Shown here piece by piece: positions 1 to 8,383 of a stretch of 64,000 bases of DNA. This DNA comes from Onstottus_B arcticum. Its GTDB lineage: Bacteria > Acidobacteriota > Blastocatellia > UBA7656. Position numbers and translations under genes: made by a program. The DNA lies in contig JBBPIE010000033.1 of assembly GCA_038040485.1 (NCBI GenBank), positions 1 to 64,000 on the forward strand. The letters are read 5' to 3'. Each line of letters starts with the position of its first letter. Positions within the stretch are counted from its first letter, which is position 1. The notes under the pieces were generated by a model, which was not told where the DNA came from, did no database searches, and saw nothing but the letters and a program-made list of their open reading frames with translations.

Positions 1-1
1 G

Positions 2-50
2 TGTCAACGATGTCATGGCACTTTTCGATGTCAACAATGTCGTGGCACTT
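2..50. repeat. Two 22-bp direct repeats at window edge, possible IS end
   Basis: Positions 2-23 and 29-50 are two direct copies of a 22-bp unit (TGTCAAC.ATGTC.TGGCACTT), 20 of 22 bases identical, with a period of 27 bp. Closely spaced repeats of this kind beginning with TG are typical of transposase-binding sites at the ends of IS21-like elements. No transposase lies inside the window, so the IS identity is an inference and any element body would be upstream of base 1. Confidence 0.4.
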
Positions 51-224
51 AAGAACTACGGACTAAAACAAATCCTCACTTGTCCAATTAGCTTCCGAAG
101 AGCGTCTTCAGCTTCCTTCTTTCGAGCGCCTTTTAGAACGAACACAGCCGAGCAAGCCCGGCCGCTATCTTGAACCCGAACGGCTTCAGGTAGAGACCGT
201 GTGCCTGCTCAAGAAGGAGAAACC

Positions 225-1004
225 ATGTTTGACCAGCTAGTAGTGTCTTCACTGCAACGGCGGAAGCATACTGCCGCGAAGTACTTCGTCGGAACCGGGG
301 CGCTCTACGTGTTAGCGATCGCGTGTGCATTCGTCGCTTCGGTTCTCATGTCCGATCCGAAGCTTGCGGATACTCACAACGTAGTAATGGTCGGTCCTTC
401 GTTGCCTCCCGCATTGGGCGAGCCTCGGGAGAACCGTGGTCCACAACGGCGGCCCCAAACGGCCGCGAGACCTAATCCTTACAACGTGCAAAAGCTTGTT
501 GACGTCATGAGTCACCGTACAACGGCTCCTCCCACGTTCCAAACATTTGATCCTGTAAACAATGACGATGCAGTTGGACCCTCGACCGGCCCAATTGGAG
601 GCGGCAGCCGTGATGGAGTCTACGACGGAGACAGGAGAACCGATTCGGCGCCAAGACCCGAGCCACCGAGGCCACAGCCCGCTGCGCAAACGGCACCGGC
701 TGTCGACAACCGGCCGATGAGAATCCCTTCTTCAATCCTCCAGGGCAAAGCGATCGAACGCCGCACGCCTATCTATCCGGTGCTCGCGAAACAGATTCGC
801 CTGCAGGGTGAAGTTTCCATAGAAGTGATGATCGCACCCGACGGGCACGTCGAGTCAGCGCGGATCGTAAGCGGTCGTCACCCGATTCTTGATGACAAGG
901 CCCGCGAAGCAGCGTTGGGATGGCGCTTTCAACCCACGCTGCTGAACAACGTGCCAGTTCGCGTGACAGGTGTGATCGTGTTTGTGTTCAAGTTGAGTGA
1001 GTAG
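225..1004 (+). CDS. TonB family protein (energy transducer TonB C-terminal domain)
   Basis: An inner-membrane protein of about 259 residues, expected to couple the proton motive force to outer-membrane transport or to act as a TonB-like adaptor. The start is the ATG at 225, preceded by AAGGAGA at 214-220; an upstream in-frame GTG at 201 is less likely. One membrane helix lies near residues 22-45, then a long Pro/Arg/Thr-rich periplasmic linker, then a C-terminal TonB fold (about residues 175-259) with the YP..A......G.V...V.I...G.V family pattern and a closing beta strand. No exbB/exbD genes are adjacent, so the partner system is unknown. A terminator-like hairpin follows at 1033-1059. Confidence 0.85.
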   Translation: MFDQLVVSSLQRRKHTAAKYFVGTGALYVLAIACAFVASVLMSDPKLADTHNVVMVGPSLPPALGEPRENRGPQRRPQTAARPNPYNVQKLVDVMSHRTTAPPTFQTFDPVNNDDAVGPSTGPIGGGSRDGVYDGDRRTDSAPRPEPPRPQPAAQTAPAVDNRPMRIPSSILQGKAIERRTPIYPVLAKQIRLQGEVSIEVMIAPDGHVESARIVSGRHPILDDKAREAALGWRFQPTLLNNVPVRVTGVIVFVFKLSE

Positions 1005-1032
1005 GGAAGAAGCCTTCGTGGCACCCATGTAC

Positions 1033-1059
1033 GGGCGGGTCTCCGTGCCCGCCCCTTTT
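1033..1059 (+). terminator. Rho-independent terminator after the tonB-like gene
   Basis: A perfect 7-bp GC stem, GGGCGGG (1033-1039) with CCCGCCC (1048-1054), has an 8-nt loop and is followed by CTTTT. It lies between the convergent tonB-like gene and lepA and could serve the plus-strand gene. Confidence 0.6.
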
Positions 1060-1133
1060 AGCCTGACTACGCGAGGCGTCTTGCTAGCGATCAAAGGGGC
1101 ACGCACGGTGGCCAACCCGTACACGGCACCTTT

Positions 1134-2936
1134 CTATTCGTTGACCTTCAAAACCGCGAGGAATGCTTCCTGAGGAATCTCGACTTTGCCAACGCGCTTC
1201 ATCCGCTTCTTGCCTTCCTTCTGTTTTTCTAGCAGCTTGCGTTTCCGTGAGATGTCGCCGCCGTAGCACTTCGCGATCACGTTCTTCCCGAGCGCCTTGA
1301 CCGTCTCGCGAGCGATCACCTTGTTGCCGATCGCCGCTTGAATCGCAACTTCGAAGAGCTGCCGCGGGATTAGCTGTCGCATCTTCTCGACAAGCGAACG
1401 GCCCCGCGCGTACGCGGTATCGGAGTGCACGATCAGCGACAGCGCATCGACCTGCTCGCCGGCAACCAGTATCTCGAGCTTCACAAGTTTGCCTTCGCGG
1501 TAACCGGTCAGCTCGTAGTCAAACGACGCGTAGCCGCGTGACAGCGACTTCAACCGGTCATAAAAGTCCAGCACGATCTCGGCAAGCGGAAGCTCGTAGG
1601 TCAACAACACGCGCTTCGGCGTCATGTACTCGAACCCGAGCTGCGTCGCACGCTTCTCTTCCAGGAGCGCGAACAGCGGACCAACGTATTCTTCGTTGGT
1701 CATTATCATCGCGCGGATGATCGGCTCTTCGATCTTTTCGATTCGTCCCGGATCTGGAAGCTTTGACGGGTTGTCGATCTCCATCACTTCGCCGGCCGTA
1801 GTCGTCACGCGATAGCGAACGTTCGGCGCGGTGGTGATCAGCTCGAGGTTGAACTCGCGTTCCAATCGCTCCTGAACGATCTCCATGTGGAGCAAACCGA
1901 GAAAGCCGCAGCGATAGCCGAACCCGAGCGCCGCCGACGCTTCCGGCTCGTAAAAAAACGAAGAGTCGTTCAGCCTGAGCTTGTCCAATGCATCGCGCAG
2001 TTCTTCATAGCGGTTCGATTCGATCGGATAAAGCCCCGCGAAAACCATCGGCTTTATTTTCTTGAAGCCCGGGAACGGCGTCTCGGTCGGACGCGCCGCT
2101 TCGGTCACGGTGTCGCCGATCTCGACGTCGGCCACGGTTTTTATCTGAGCCGTGAAGAAACCGACTTCGCCCGCGCCAAGCTCGTCGATCTCGCGGGGCT
2201 TGGGAGTCAGCACTCCGAGCGCGTCCACCTGATACTCCTTCTCCGCGTCCATCAAGCGAACTCGCATCCCGGTCCTTATAAAGCCGTCGATGACGCGCAT
2301 CAGCACGACAACGCCGCGGTAGCTGTCGAACCACGAGTCGAAGATCAACGCTTTGAGCGGAGCTTCGGGATCGCCCGCGGGCGGCGGGATTTCTTTGACG
2401 ATTGCTTCGAGGACTTCGTCGATGCCGATGCCTTGCTTGGCTGAGATCAACAACGCGTTTGTGGTTTCGAGTCCGATGGTGTGTTCGATCTCTTCAAGCA
2501 CGCGTTCCGGTTCGGCGCCTGGCAAGTCGATCTTGTTGATGACCGGAATCAGATGAAGGTTGTGGTCCAGCGCCAGATAAGTGTTCGCAAGCGTCTGAGC
2601 TTCGACTCCCTGAGACGCATCGACGACGAGCAGCGCGCCTTCGCAAGCCGACAGCGAGCGCGACACTTCGTAAGAAAAATCCACGTGGCCAGGCGTGTCG
2701 ATCAGGTTGAGCAAGTACTGCTGGCCGTCGCGAGCCGTGTAGTTGAGACGGACGGCGTGAGCTTTAATAGTGATGCCGCGTTCGCGTTCGAGGTCCATCG
2801 CATCGAGGACCTGTTCGGACATCTCGCGTTGAGTGAGCGCGCCGGTGACTTCGAGCAATCGATCGGCGAGCGTGCTCTTGCCGTGATCGATATGCGCGAT
2901 GATCGAGAAGTTTCTTATGTTCGGACGATCCGGCAT
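1134..2936 (-). CDS. lepA: Elongation factor 4 (LepA), ribosome back-translocating GTPase
   Basis: A translational GTPase that binds stalled or mis-translocated ribosomes. It has 600 residues, the usual length. The GTPase domain has the P-loop AHIDHGKS (about 14-21), switch motifs GITIK and DTPGHVDF, and NKID. EF-G-like domains II, III and V follow, then the LepA-specific C-terminal domain with YGGD.SRKRKLLEKQK and the usual basic tail. The start is the ATG at 2936. It is transcribed alone; an extended -10 (TGCTATACT on the minus strand) sits about 65 bp upstream. Confidence 0.97.
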   Translation of the reverse strand: MPDRPNIRNFSIIAHIDHGKSTLADRLLEVTGALTQREMSEQVLDAMDLERERGITIKAHAVRLNYTARDGQQYLLNLIDTPGHVDFSYEVSRSLSACEGALLVVDASQGVEAQTLANTYLALDHNLHLIPVINKIDLPGAEPERVLEEIEHTIGLETTNALLISAKQGIGIDEVLEAIVKEIPPPAGDPEAPLKALIFDSWFDSYRGVVVLMRVIDGFIRTGMRVRLMDAEKEYQVDALGVLTPKPREIDELGAGEVGFFTAQIKTVADVEIGDTVTEAARPTETPFPGFKKIKPMVFAGLYPIESNRYEELRDALDKLRLNDSSFFYEPEASAALGFGYRCGFLGLLHMEIVQERLEREFNLELITTAPNVRYRVTTTAGEVMEIDNPSKLPDPGRIEKIEEPIIRAMIMTNEEYVGPLFALLEEKRATQLGFEYMTPKRVLLTYELPLAEIVLDFYDRLKSLSRGYASFDYELTGYREGKLVKLEILVAGEQVDALSLIVHSDTAYARGRSLVEKMRQLIPRQLFEVAIQAAIGNKVIARETVKALGKNVIAKCYGGDISRKRKLLEKQKEGKKRMKRVGKVEIPQEAFLAVLKVNE

Positions 2937-2999
2937 TTGCTTCCAGCGATTTCCAGTGATCTCAAGGTGGAACTTTGAGACTTGAATTTCTAAGCTGAG

Positions 3000-3008
3000 A
3001 GTATAGCA
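3000..3008 (-). promoter_or_regulatory. Possible extended -10 promoter element for lepA
   Basis: Read on the minus strand the sequence is TGCTATACT, an extended -10 (TGn plus TATACT) that would give a leader of about 55 nt before the lepA ATG at 2936. No convincing -35 box is visible, which is tolerated for extended -10 promoters. It is predicted from sequence alone. Confidence 0.35.
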
Positions 3009-3189
3009 GCACTGCGTCTAGTACGCCGACACCCGTTTCGCGGTGAGAGAAGGGGAATTACTAGATTCAGATTGCGAAGCCAAATCGAGGGTGTTCTGGT
3101 TTCCCTGGTTCCTGGGCCGGTTGCACCTTAAGGCCGTGGTGTTGTCGCAGGAAAACCGGCGGTGTGGGTTCACTCTTTGTGCCGCGTGT

Positions 3190-3441
3190 CTATTTCCTGG
3201 CTTCTTGATGCAAGCGTTGTTCGATCCATCTTCTGACCATCGTTTGATAGCCGCGCTCGCCTTCCGACTCGGCGATAACCTTCAACGTCTCAACCATCTC
3301 ACGGGGTAAACGGATCGAGTCAGCGACATGTTTTTTCGCTTTCGACATTTGCTCATCAAATTCGGCAGGATTCATTTGATGGTATTCAAGTTCTATTTCT
3401 TCCTGTTTTGCTTTGGTCCACTTGCCGAATTGCTTTTTCAC
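3190..3441 (-). CDS. CopG/BrnA-like antitoxin (orphan)
   Basis: A small DNA-binding antitoxin of 83 residues. The C-terminal half reads like a ribbon-helix-helix protein of the CopG_antitoxin/BrnA type: a strand around SIRLP, then two helices ending GYQTMVRRWIEQRL. I chose the GTG at 3441 because AAGGAG lies 8 nt before it; the GTG at 3450 would sit directly on that ribosome-binding site. BrnA-type antitoxins normally follow a BrnT (DUF497) toxin gene, but none is found on either side, so this is an orphan or a stand-alone regulator. It diverges from the next antitoxin gene, with starts 50 bp apart, so a shared operator is plausible. Confidence 0.75.
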   Translation of the reverse strand: MKKQFGKWTKAKQEEIELEYHQMNPAEFDEQMSKAKKHVADSIRLPREMVETLKVIAESEGERGYQTMVRRWIEQRLHQEARK

Positions 3442-3491
3442 TTCTTTCACTCCTTCTTACGTTTCAGATCCCAACCGGGTACGATGCCCCT

Positions 3492-3707
3492 ATGAGTTCC
3501 TCCATTTTCGAGTTGAGTGTGTCAGAGAAGCTCCAGTTGGTGGAAGATCTCTGGGACGACATCGCGTCCACGCCTGAAGACGTGCCGGTACACGATTGGC
3601 AAAAAGAAGAACTGGCGCGCAGGAAACAGAATCTCTTAAGCAATCCAGGCTCAGCGTTGAGCTGGCAAGAAATCCAGCATCGAGTCCGCAGTCGATATGG
3701 CCGCTGA
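3492..3707 (+). CDS. Addiction-module antitoxin (TIGR02574-like, RelB/ParD-type)
   Basis: A 71-residue protein of the putative addiction module component family: an acidic N-terminal helix with the pattern LS..EKL.LVE.LWD.I, then a central P-rich turn and a basic helix containing W..EE...R......NP. These proteins neutralise ParE/RelE-like toxins. The start is the ATG at 3492; an upstream in-frame reading back to 3408 lacks antitoxin features. Its stop overlaps the ATG of a toxin remnant at 3697, the usual antitoxin-toxin arrangement, but that toxin is broken. Confidence 0.85.
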   Translation: MSSSIFELSVSEKLQLVEDLWDDIASTPEDVPVHDWQKEELARRKQNLLSNPGSALSWQEIQHRVRSRYGR

Positions 3708-3795
3708 ATTGTTCCTGGCACCAGAAGTCAAAGGGGATGTTGTCGAGCGTAACAGACAGAAAAGTTCAGGGCTCGGAGTGCCAGGCCCGAGGTGA
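3697..3795 (+). pseudogene. Truncated ParE/RelE-family toxin remnant
   Basis: The frame opening at the ATG at 3697, overlapping the antitoxin stop by 11 nt, gives MAAELFLAPEVKGDVVE, a close match to the start of ParE-type toxins that partner this antitoxin family. It then passes through SGLG, where intact toxins continue with a conserved core, and stops at 3793-3795 after 32 codons. Most of the fold and all C-terminal catalytic or binding residues are missing, and no other frame downstream restores them. It is a decayed toxin that leaves its antitoxin behind. Confidence 0.75.
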
Positions 3796-3825
3796 CGGAG
3801 CTGGGAATTCGCAGTGTGGTTTTTT

Positions 3826-4026
3826 TCAGGCTGTCTGGAACTGCAACTCGTGCGGATTAAGACTCGGGGACCGCTTGGAAATGTCCAGAATCTCAACGCC
3901 CACGACCTGGTTCTGCGCGTTGAAATCCAACACGACGCCGGGAGAAACCTCCTCAGACTCGATGATTTGAGAGTCGTCTAAACGCAGATAAAGAGCATCA
4001 GCCTCGGGATCAACTTTCAGCTTCAT
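3826..4026 (-). CDS. DUF2283 family protein
   Basis: A 66-residue protein matching DUF2283 (pattern D.EADALYLRL..S.I..SEEV.PGVVLDFN....VVGIEILD.S). The family's function is not established; members are small beta-rich proteins often found next to toxin-antitoxin-like genes. GGGAAC lies before the ATG. Its start is 20 bp downstream of the ROK stop on the same strand, so it may be the distal gene of that operon. Its tail reaches towards the broken toxin on the other strand. Confidence 0.85.
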   Translation of the reverse strand: MKLKVDPEADALYLRLDDSQIIESEEVSPGVVLDFNAQNQVVGVEILDISKRSPSLNPHELQFQTA

Positions 4027-4045
4027 AAGTTCCCGTCCAGTTGTC

Positions 4046-5014
4046 TTAAGTTGCCTGATCTCTCGCCATCAATGCGGAGCCGATCATTCCCGCTGAAGGT
4101 CCAAGCTTGGCTATCACTATCTCGCAACTATTGAACGAAGGTGGGAACGCGCGCCGGCGAGTCTCTTTTATCGTCGGGTTCAGAATCAACTCGCCCGCGT
4201 CCATCACTCCGCCGCCCATCACTACCATCTCGACGTTCAGCAAGTTGACGACCGCCGCAATGGCGATTCCCAAAAACATACCCGTGCGTTCCATCATCAC
4301 TTGAGCCATCTCGTCGCCGTCACGAGCCGCGTGCGCAATGTCTTCAGCGGTGAACTCGCGGTCTCGCGGCAGCGCGAGCCGCGAAAGCGACGATGTGCGG
4401 TCGCGATACAGCCGCTCGCGCGTGCGACGGACGATGTTTGGACCTGAGCAGATCGTTTCGAGACAGCCGATGTTCCCGCAGACGCATTCGATGCCTTCAG
4501 GGTCGATCGTCATATGCCCGAACTCGCCGGCGAAGCCCGCCGCGCCGCGATAAATCCCTCCGTCGATGATCAAGCCCGCCCCGATTCCCGTTCCAAGCGT
4601 CACAAAAAAGACGTCGTGACGTCCACGTGCGGCGCCCGCTTGAAGCTCGCCGTAAGCCGCGGCGTTCGCGTCATTGTCCAGGATCACCGGCAGTCCCGCC
4701 TCGCGCGCCAGTTCGGCGGTGATGTCAATGTCGGCGAGCGAGGGAAGGTTCGGCATCAGCTCGACGCGGTTTGTCTTCCGATTGACGAGGCCCGGGATTC
4801 CGATTCCGATCGCGCCGGCGTGTTGGGCTCTGCGGTCTCCGCGCAAGCTGCGCACCGCTTCGGCCAGTTGCTTTACCAGCGCGGCCGAGCTTTCGTGTTC
4901 GGTTTCCTGGCGGACTTCCTGAAGTATCTCGCCGGCGTTGTCGACAAGTGCGCCTTTGAGAGTCGAGCCGCCGAGGTCGATTCCGATGAAGGTCGATTCG
5001 TTTGATTGCGTCAT
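4046..5014 (-). CDS. ROK family sugar kinase (glucokinase-like)
   Basis: A cytoplasmic sugar kinase or ROK-type protein of 322 residues, probably phosphorylating glucose or an N-acylhexosamine. Visible motifs are the N-terminal phosphate loop IGIDLGGSTLKG, the catalytic region DNDANAAAYGE, LGTGIGAG, GEFGHM, and the zinc motif CVCGNIGCLE of ROK proteins. There is no N-terminal helix-turn-helix, so it is an enzyme rather than a repressor. The start is the ATG at 5014, because a strong promoter (-35 TTGACA, -10 TATCCT) ends only about 15 bp upstream and excludes earlier starts; this leaves a very short leader without a Shine-Dalgarno. Confidence 0.92.
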   Translation of the reverse strand: MTQSNESTFIGIDLGGSTLKGALVDNAGEILQEVRQETEHESSAALVKQLAEAVRSLRGDRRAQHAGAIGIGIPGLVNRKTNRVELMPNLPSLADIDITAELAREAGLPVILDNDANAAAYGELQAGAARGRHDVFFVTLGTGIGAGLIIDGGIYRGAAGFAGEFGHMTIDPEGIECVCGNIGCLETICSGPNIVRRTRERLYRDRTSSLSRLALPRDREFTAEDIAHAARDGDEMAQVMMERTGMFLGIAIAAVVNLLNVEMVVMGGGVMDAGELILNPTIKETRRRAFPPSFNSCEIVIAKLGPSAGMIGSALMARDQAT

Positions 5015-5028
5015 AGGGCGTTGATCCG

Positions 5029-5057
5029 AGGATAGCAACGCTCGAAAAGGATGTCAA
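5029..5057 (-). promoter_or_regulatory. Near-consensus sigma-70-type promoter for the ROK gene
   Basis: On the minus strand TTGACA (5052-5057) and TATCCT (5029-5034) are separated by exactly 17 bp. A start about 7 nt after the -10 would fall near 5022, only about 8 nt before the ATG at 5014, implying nearly leaderless mRNA. On the plus strand TACAAT at 5074-5079 could serve the divergent dedA gene. Confidence 0.6.
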
Positions 5058-5195
5058 TTTTGGCCAACTGAGCTACAATCCACAGACCCAAACACATGCT
5101 GGGAGAGCACGCGACCAACCTGGGAGCCAATCCAGAACGTGAGCCGGCGTGCTCGTGAGTCGGTGAGGTTCCGGACCCCGCGTTCTTGGCCGTCT

Positions 5196-5822
5196 ATGTA
5201 CGAGATCCTCCAGAGATACGGGTTGTGGGCGGTGTTCTTCGGGACGATGATCGAGGGCGACCTGACGCTGCTGTTCGCGGGAGTGCTGGCTCGAGCCGGG
5301 CTCTTCAGCTTTGAAGAAGCGTTCGCCGTAGGGCTTGCGGGCGGCTTCATCGGGGACTCGCTGAGCTACCTGATCGGTGTGCGGTTTCGCGGGCGAGTTG
5401 GAAGCCTGGGCTTCTTCGTTCGAGCGCGGCCGCGAATCGAAAAACTCATGAAGAGGTTCGGATGGCTGTCGGTGTTCATCGTGAAGTACGTGTACGGACT
5501 TCGGACCGCGAGCCCAATTTTCTGGGGGCTCGCTCAATTCGGCTATTTGAAGTTTGCGTTGCTGACTCTGGCAAGCTGCGCGGCATGGGTCGGGGTGCTT
5601 GCGGGACTGGGCTTCACGTTCGCGACCGGCGTTGAGAAGCTCATCGGCGACCTCTTCCGGATTCAGATAATACTTCTGGTGGCTGTGATAGTTGTCGCGA
5701 CGGTCTACGTCATCACGCGGTTCGAACGACGCGTAATTGAAGAGGAGAAAGAGTTCTTCTCGCACGACTTGCCTGCTGTTGAAGTTGAGAAAGAAGCCCA
5801 GGCTCAGAAAGAAACAGATTGA
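5196..5822 (+). CDS. DedA family membrane protein
   Basis: An integral inner-membrane protein of the DedA/SNARE-associated (VTT) family; members are linked to undecaprenyl phosphate or phospholipid recycling and membrane homeostasis. It has about 208 residues from the ATG at 5196 (MYEILQRYGLWAVFFGTMIEG). Family features are the acidic GTMIEGDLTLLFAG segment, G.IGDSLSYLIG, and a basic re-entrant motif FIVKYVYGLRTASPI, followed by two hydrophobic segments and a charged C-terminal tail. An upstream in-frame reading from 5139 adds an Arg-rich stretch not typical of the family. It diverges from the ROK gene. Confidence 0.9.
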   Translation: MYEILQRYGLWAVFFGTMIEGDLTLLFAGVLARAGLFSFEEAFAVGLAGGFIGDSLSYLIGVRFRGRVGSLGFFVRARPRIEKLMKRFGWLSVFIVKYVYGLRTASPIFWGLAQFGYLKFALLTLASCAAWVGVLAGLGFTFATGVEKLIGDLFRIQIILLVAVIVVATVYVITRFERRVIEEEKEFFSHDLPAVEVEKEAQAQKETD

Positions 5823-5842
5823 TCGAGTGAAACTGCTTCACC

Positions 5843-5892
5843 TCGCGCTTGCGTAGAAGTTCAGCGTAGAGACTGAACGCTGAGGAGCGCGA
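5843..5892. repeat. Nested inverted repeat after dedA
   Basis: The outer arms are TCGCGCT (5843-5849) and AGCGCGA (5886-5892); the inner arms are TCAGCGT (5861-5867) and ACGCTGA (5877-5883). Together they form a nested hairpin between dedA and the kinase gene. There is no T-tract, so it is not a classical terminator. Confidence 0.4.
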
Positions 5893-6079
5893 TGTGAAGA
5901 GATCAGTTGGCGGGCTATGGCAGGGGAATCAAGGAAGGCCGGATCACGAACGGCGTCATCGCTTCAACGGGGCGGTTGTCATTGCTCGCGAGATGCCGCT
6001 TTGTGAACCCCCAAACTCTCAGTCGTGCCCCATTTCGGTTTGTTTTGAAGCCGACCGCCGTGAGGTACCAAACGGTCAG

Positions 6080-8383
6080 ATGATGAATGAGATGATTTCC
6101 CATTACCGGATCCTCAGCAAGCTCGGCGAGGGCGGGATGGGTGAGGTTTATCTTGCTCAAGATCCGCGTCTCGGGCGGCAGGTAGCGATCAAGCTTCTGC
6201 CCGCTTCGTATCAGTACGACCCGGACCGGCGCGCGAGGTTTCTGAAGGAGGCTCGGGCGGCTTCGGCGCTGCGCTCTCCGAACATTGCTGCGATCTACGA
6301 CATAGGCGAGCACGACGGCGCGATGTTCATAGTGATGGAATACGTCGAAGGCGACGTGTTGTCGAGGCGCATCGAGCGAGTCTCGCTTTCGGCCAGAGAA
6401 GTCATGGATGTCGCAATCCAGGTGTCCGACGCGCTCGATGAAGCTCACACTCTCGGCATCATTCACCGCGATGTCAAAAGCTCGAATCTGATCGTCAGCC
6501 AGCGCGGCATGGTCAAGATGCTCGACTTTGGCCTTGCCAAGGTCGTCGAGCCCGACTCCCCAATCGATAGCAGCGAGCTGACCGTTTCGCTTGGACAACA
6601 GACCGCTTACGGAACCGTTATGGGCACGGTCTCCTATATGTCGCCTGAGCAAGCGCTCGGCCAGCGGCTCGATTATCGCACCGACATCTTTTCGCTTGGC
6701 ATCGTGATGTACGAGATGTTGACCGGCCGATTGCCGTTCGGCGGCGCAAGCGCCAACGAGATCATCAATAACATTGTTCACAACGAGCCGGTTGCGATCG
6801 CGCGGTTCAACTACAGCGCGCCGCCGGAGCTGGAACGCATAGTGCGCAAGTGCATGGAGAAGGAAGCCGGCCGTCGTTACCAGAACGCGCGCGAGGTTTC
6901 GACCGACTTGCGGAACCTGATTCGTGACAATGACTCCGGCGCCAGCACCGACCCGGATGCTGTTCGAAAGACGCTCCCTGCGCGCCGCGGGCGCTCGCGT
7001 AAGGCCATCGACTCGCTGGCGGTTTTGCCGCTGATCAACGCCAGTGGAGACCCCGACGCTGAATACCTTTCGGATGGAATCACAGAGAGCATCATCAACA
7101 GCCTTTCGCAGCTTCCCAAGTTGAGAGTGATGGCCCGAAGCACTGTCTTTCGCTACAAGGGCAGGGATGTTGACGGCAAGCAGGTGGGTCACGACCTGGG
7201 CGTGCGCGCCGTGCTTTCGGGAAGGGTGCTTCAGCGTGGCGAACAACTGATAATCAAGGTCGAGTTGGTGGACGCAATCGACGGCTCGCTGTTGTGGGGC
7301 GAGCAGTACAACCGGCAACTTGAAGACATCTTCACCGTTGAAGAGGAGATGTCCAGGGAAATATCCGAGCAGTTGCGATTGAAGCTGAGCGGCGCGCAGA
7401 AAAAGCAATTGACGAAACGCTATACCGAGAACACCGAGGCGTATCAGCACTACTTGAAGGGCCGCTTCCACTGGGCTAAGCGGACGGAAGAAGCGATGAA
7501 GCGCGGCATCGAGCACTTTCAACAGGCCATTGAAAGCGACCCGGTCTACGCGCTCGCTTACGCGGGGCTCGCGGACTCGTACAACCTTCTTGCGAGCTAC
7601 AGCATGCTCGCTTCGTCGGATGCTTTCCCGCGGGCGAAAGCGGCGGCGACGCGCGCACTCGAGCTGGATGAAAGCCTGGCCGAAGCCCACACGTCGATGT
7701 CGTTCGTCAAGTTTGGCTACGATTGGGATTGGGCGGGGGCCGAGAGCGGATTCAAGCGGGCCCTGGAGCTAAACCCGAGCTACCCGATGGCTCACCAGTG
7801 GTACTCGGTGATGTTGGCAGCGATGGGCAGGTTCGAAGAGTCTTTCGCGCACGGCAAACGAGCGCTGGAGCTTGATCCGTTGTCGTTGCCAATCAGCACA
7901 TTGGTCGGCTGGCTCTATCACCTTGCGCGGGACTACGACCGAGCGATCGCTCAGTACAAAAGCACGATCGAACTGGACGCGGGATTTGCGCTTGCGCACA
8001 GGCGGCTCGGGCAGAGCTACGAGCAAAAGCAGATGTATGCCGAAGCGCTGGACGCGTTTCAGAAGGCGGAAGATCTTGCGGGCGAAGACGTCGAGTTGTT
8101 GTCGGCGCGCGCCCACTTGTACGGGTTGCTGGGTGAGAGAGAGAAGGCCGAAGCGGCGCTCGAGAACTTGCAGGTGACCTCAAAGCGAAAGTATGTTCCG
8201 GCGTATCTGGTTGCACGCGCGTACGCAGGAATGGGCGAAGTTGACCTGGTGTTCGAGTGGCTGGAGAAGGCATTTGTTGAGCGTTACGGGTATCTTGCTT
8301 ATCTCAATGTGGAACCGCTATTCGATGGCGTCAGGTCAGATCCAAGGTTTGTTGAGCTAGTCCATCGCGTCGGTCTTGATTAG
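6080..8383 (+). CDS. Serine/threonine protein kinase with TolB-like and TPR domains
   Basis: An eukaryotic-like signalling kinase of about 767 residues. The start is taken at ATG 6080 (a second ATG follows), just before the kinase fold; the in-frame extension to 5894 is not domain-like. The kinase domain (about 8-275) has GEGGMG, the lysine of VAIKLL, HRDVKSSN, DFGLAK and MSPEQ. A linker leads to a FlgO/TolB-N-like domain (about 310-440: SLAVLPL, DGITESII, VRAVLSGRV), then at least five TPR units (about 470-740). No transmembrane helix is evident, so it is probably cytosolic, with the TPRs recruiting partners. Its 3' end overlaps the convergent cyclase gene by 27 bp. Confidence 0.93.
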   Translation: MMNEMISHYRILSKLGEGGMGEVYLAQDPRLGRQVAIKLLPASYQYDPDRRARFLKEARAASALRSPNIAAIYDIGEHDGAMFIVMEYVEGDVLSRRIERVSLSAREVMDVAIQVSDALDEAHTLGIIHRDVKSSNLIVSQRGMVKMLDFGLAKVVEPDSPIDSSELTVSLGQQTAYGTVMGTVSYMSPEQALGQRLDYRTDIFSLGIVMYEMLTGRLPFGGASANEIINNIVHNEPVAIARFNYSAPPELERIVRKCMEKEAGRRYQNAREVSTDLRNLIRDNDSGASTDPDAVRKTLPARRGRSRKAIDSLAVLPLINASGDPDAEYLSDGITESIINSLSQLPKLRVMARSTVFRYKGRDVDGKQVGHDLGVRAVLSGRVLQRGEQLIIKVELVDAIDGSLLWGEQYNRQLEDIFTVEEEMSREISEQLRLKLSGAQKKQLTKRYTENTEAYQHYLKGRFHWAKRTEEAMKRGIEHFQQAIESDPVYALAYAGLADSYNLLASYSMLASSDAFPRAKAAATRALELDESLAEAHTSMSFVKFGYDWDWAGAESGFKRALELNPSYPMAHQWYSVMLAAMGRFEESFAHGKRALELDPLSLPISTLVGWLYHLARDYDRAIAQYKSTIELDAGFALAHRRLGQSYEQKQMYAEALDAFQKAEDLAGEDVELLSARAHLYGLLGEREKAEAALENLQVTSKRKYVPAYLVARAYAGMGEVDLVFEWLEKAFVERYGYLAYLNVEPLFDGVRSDPRFVELVHRVGLD

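Noticed and set aside
3793..3795. UGA in the ParE remnant as a second selenocysteine codon
   Set aside because: Sequence after this stop does not resume a ParE-like protein, and no Cys is expected at that place.
5062..5085. tRNA D-arm-like sequence (TGTAGCTCAGTTGG on the minus strand) before the ROK gene
   Set aside because: Only about 14 bases match; no acceptor, anticodon or T-arm follows, and the stretch overlaps promoter elements. It may be a chance match or a tiny tRNA remnant.
5915..7690. Long minus-strand open frame (591 codons) opposite the TPR kinase
   Set aside because: It mirrors the high-GC coding strand of a clear kinase gene, has no recognisable domain and no ribosome-binding site.
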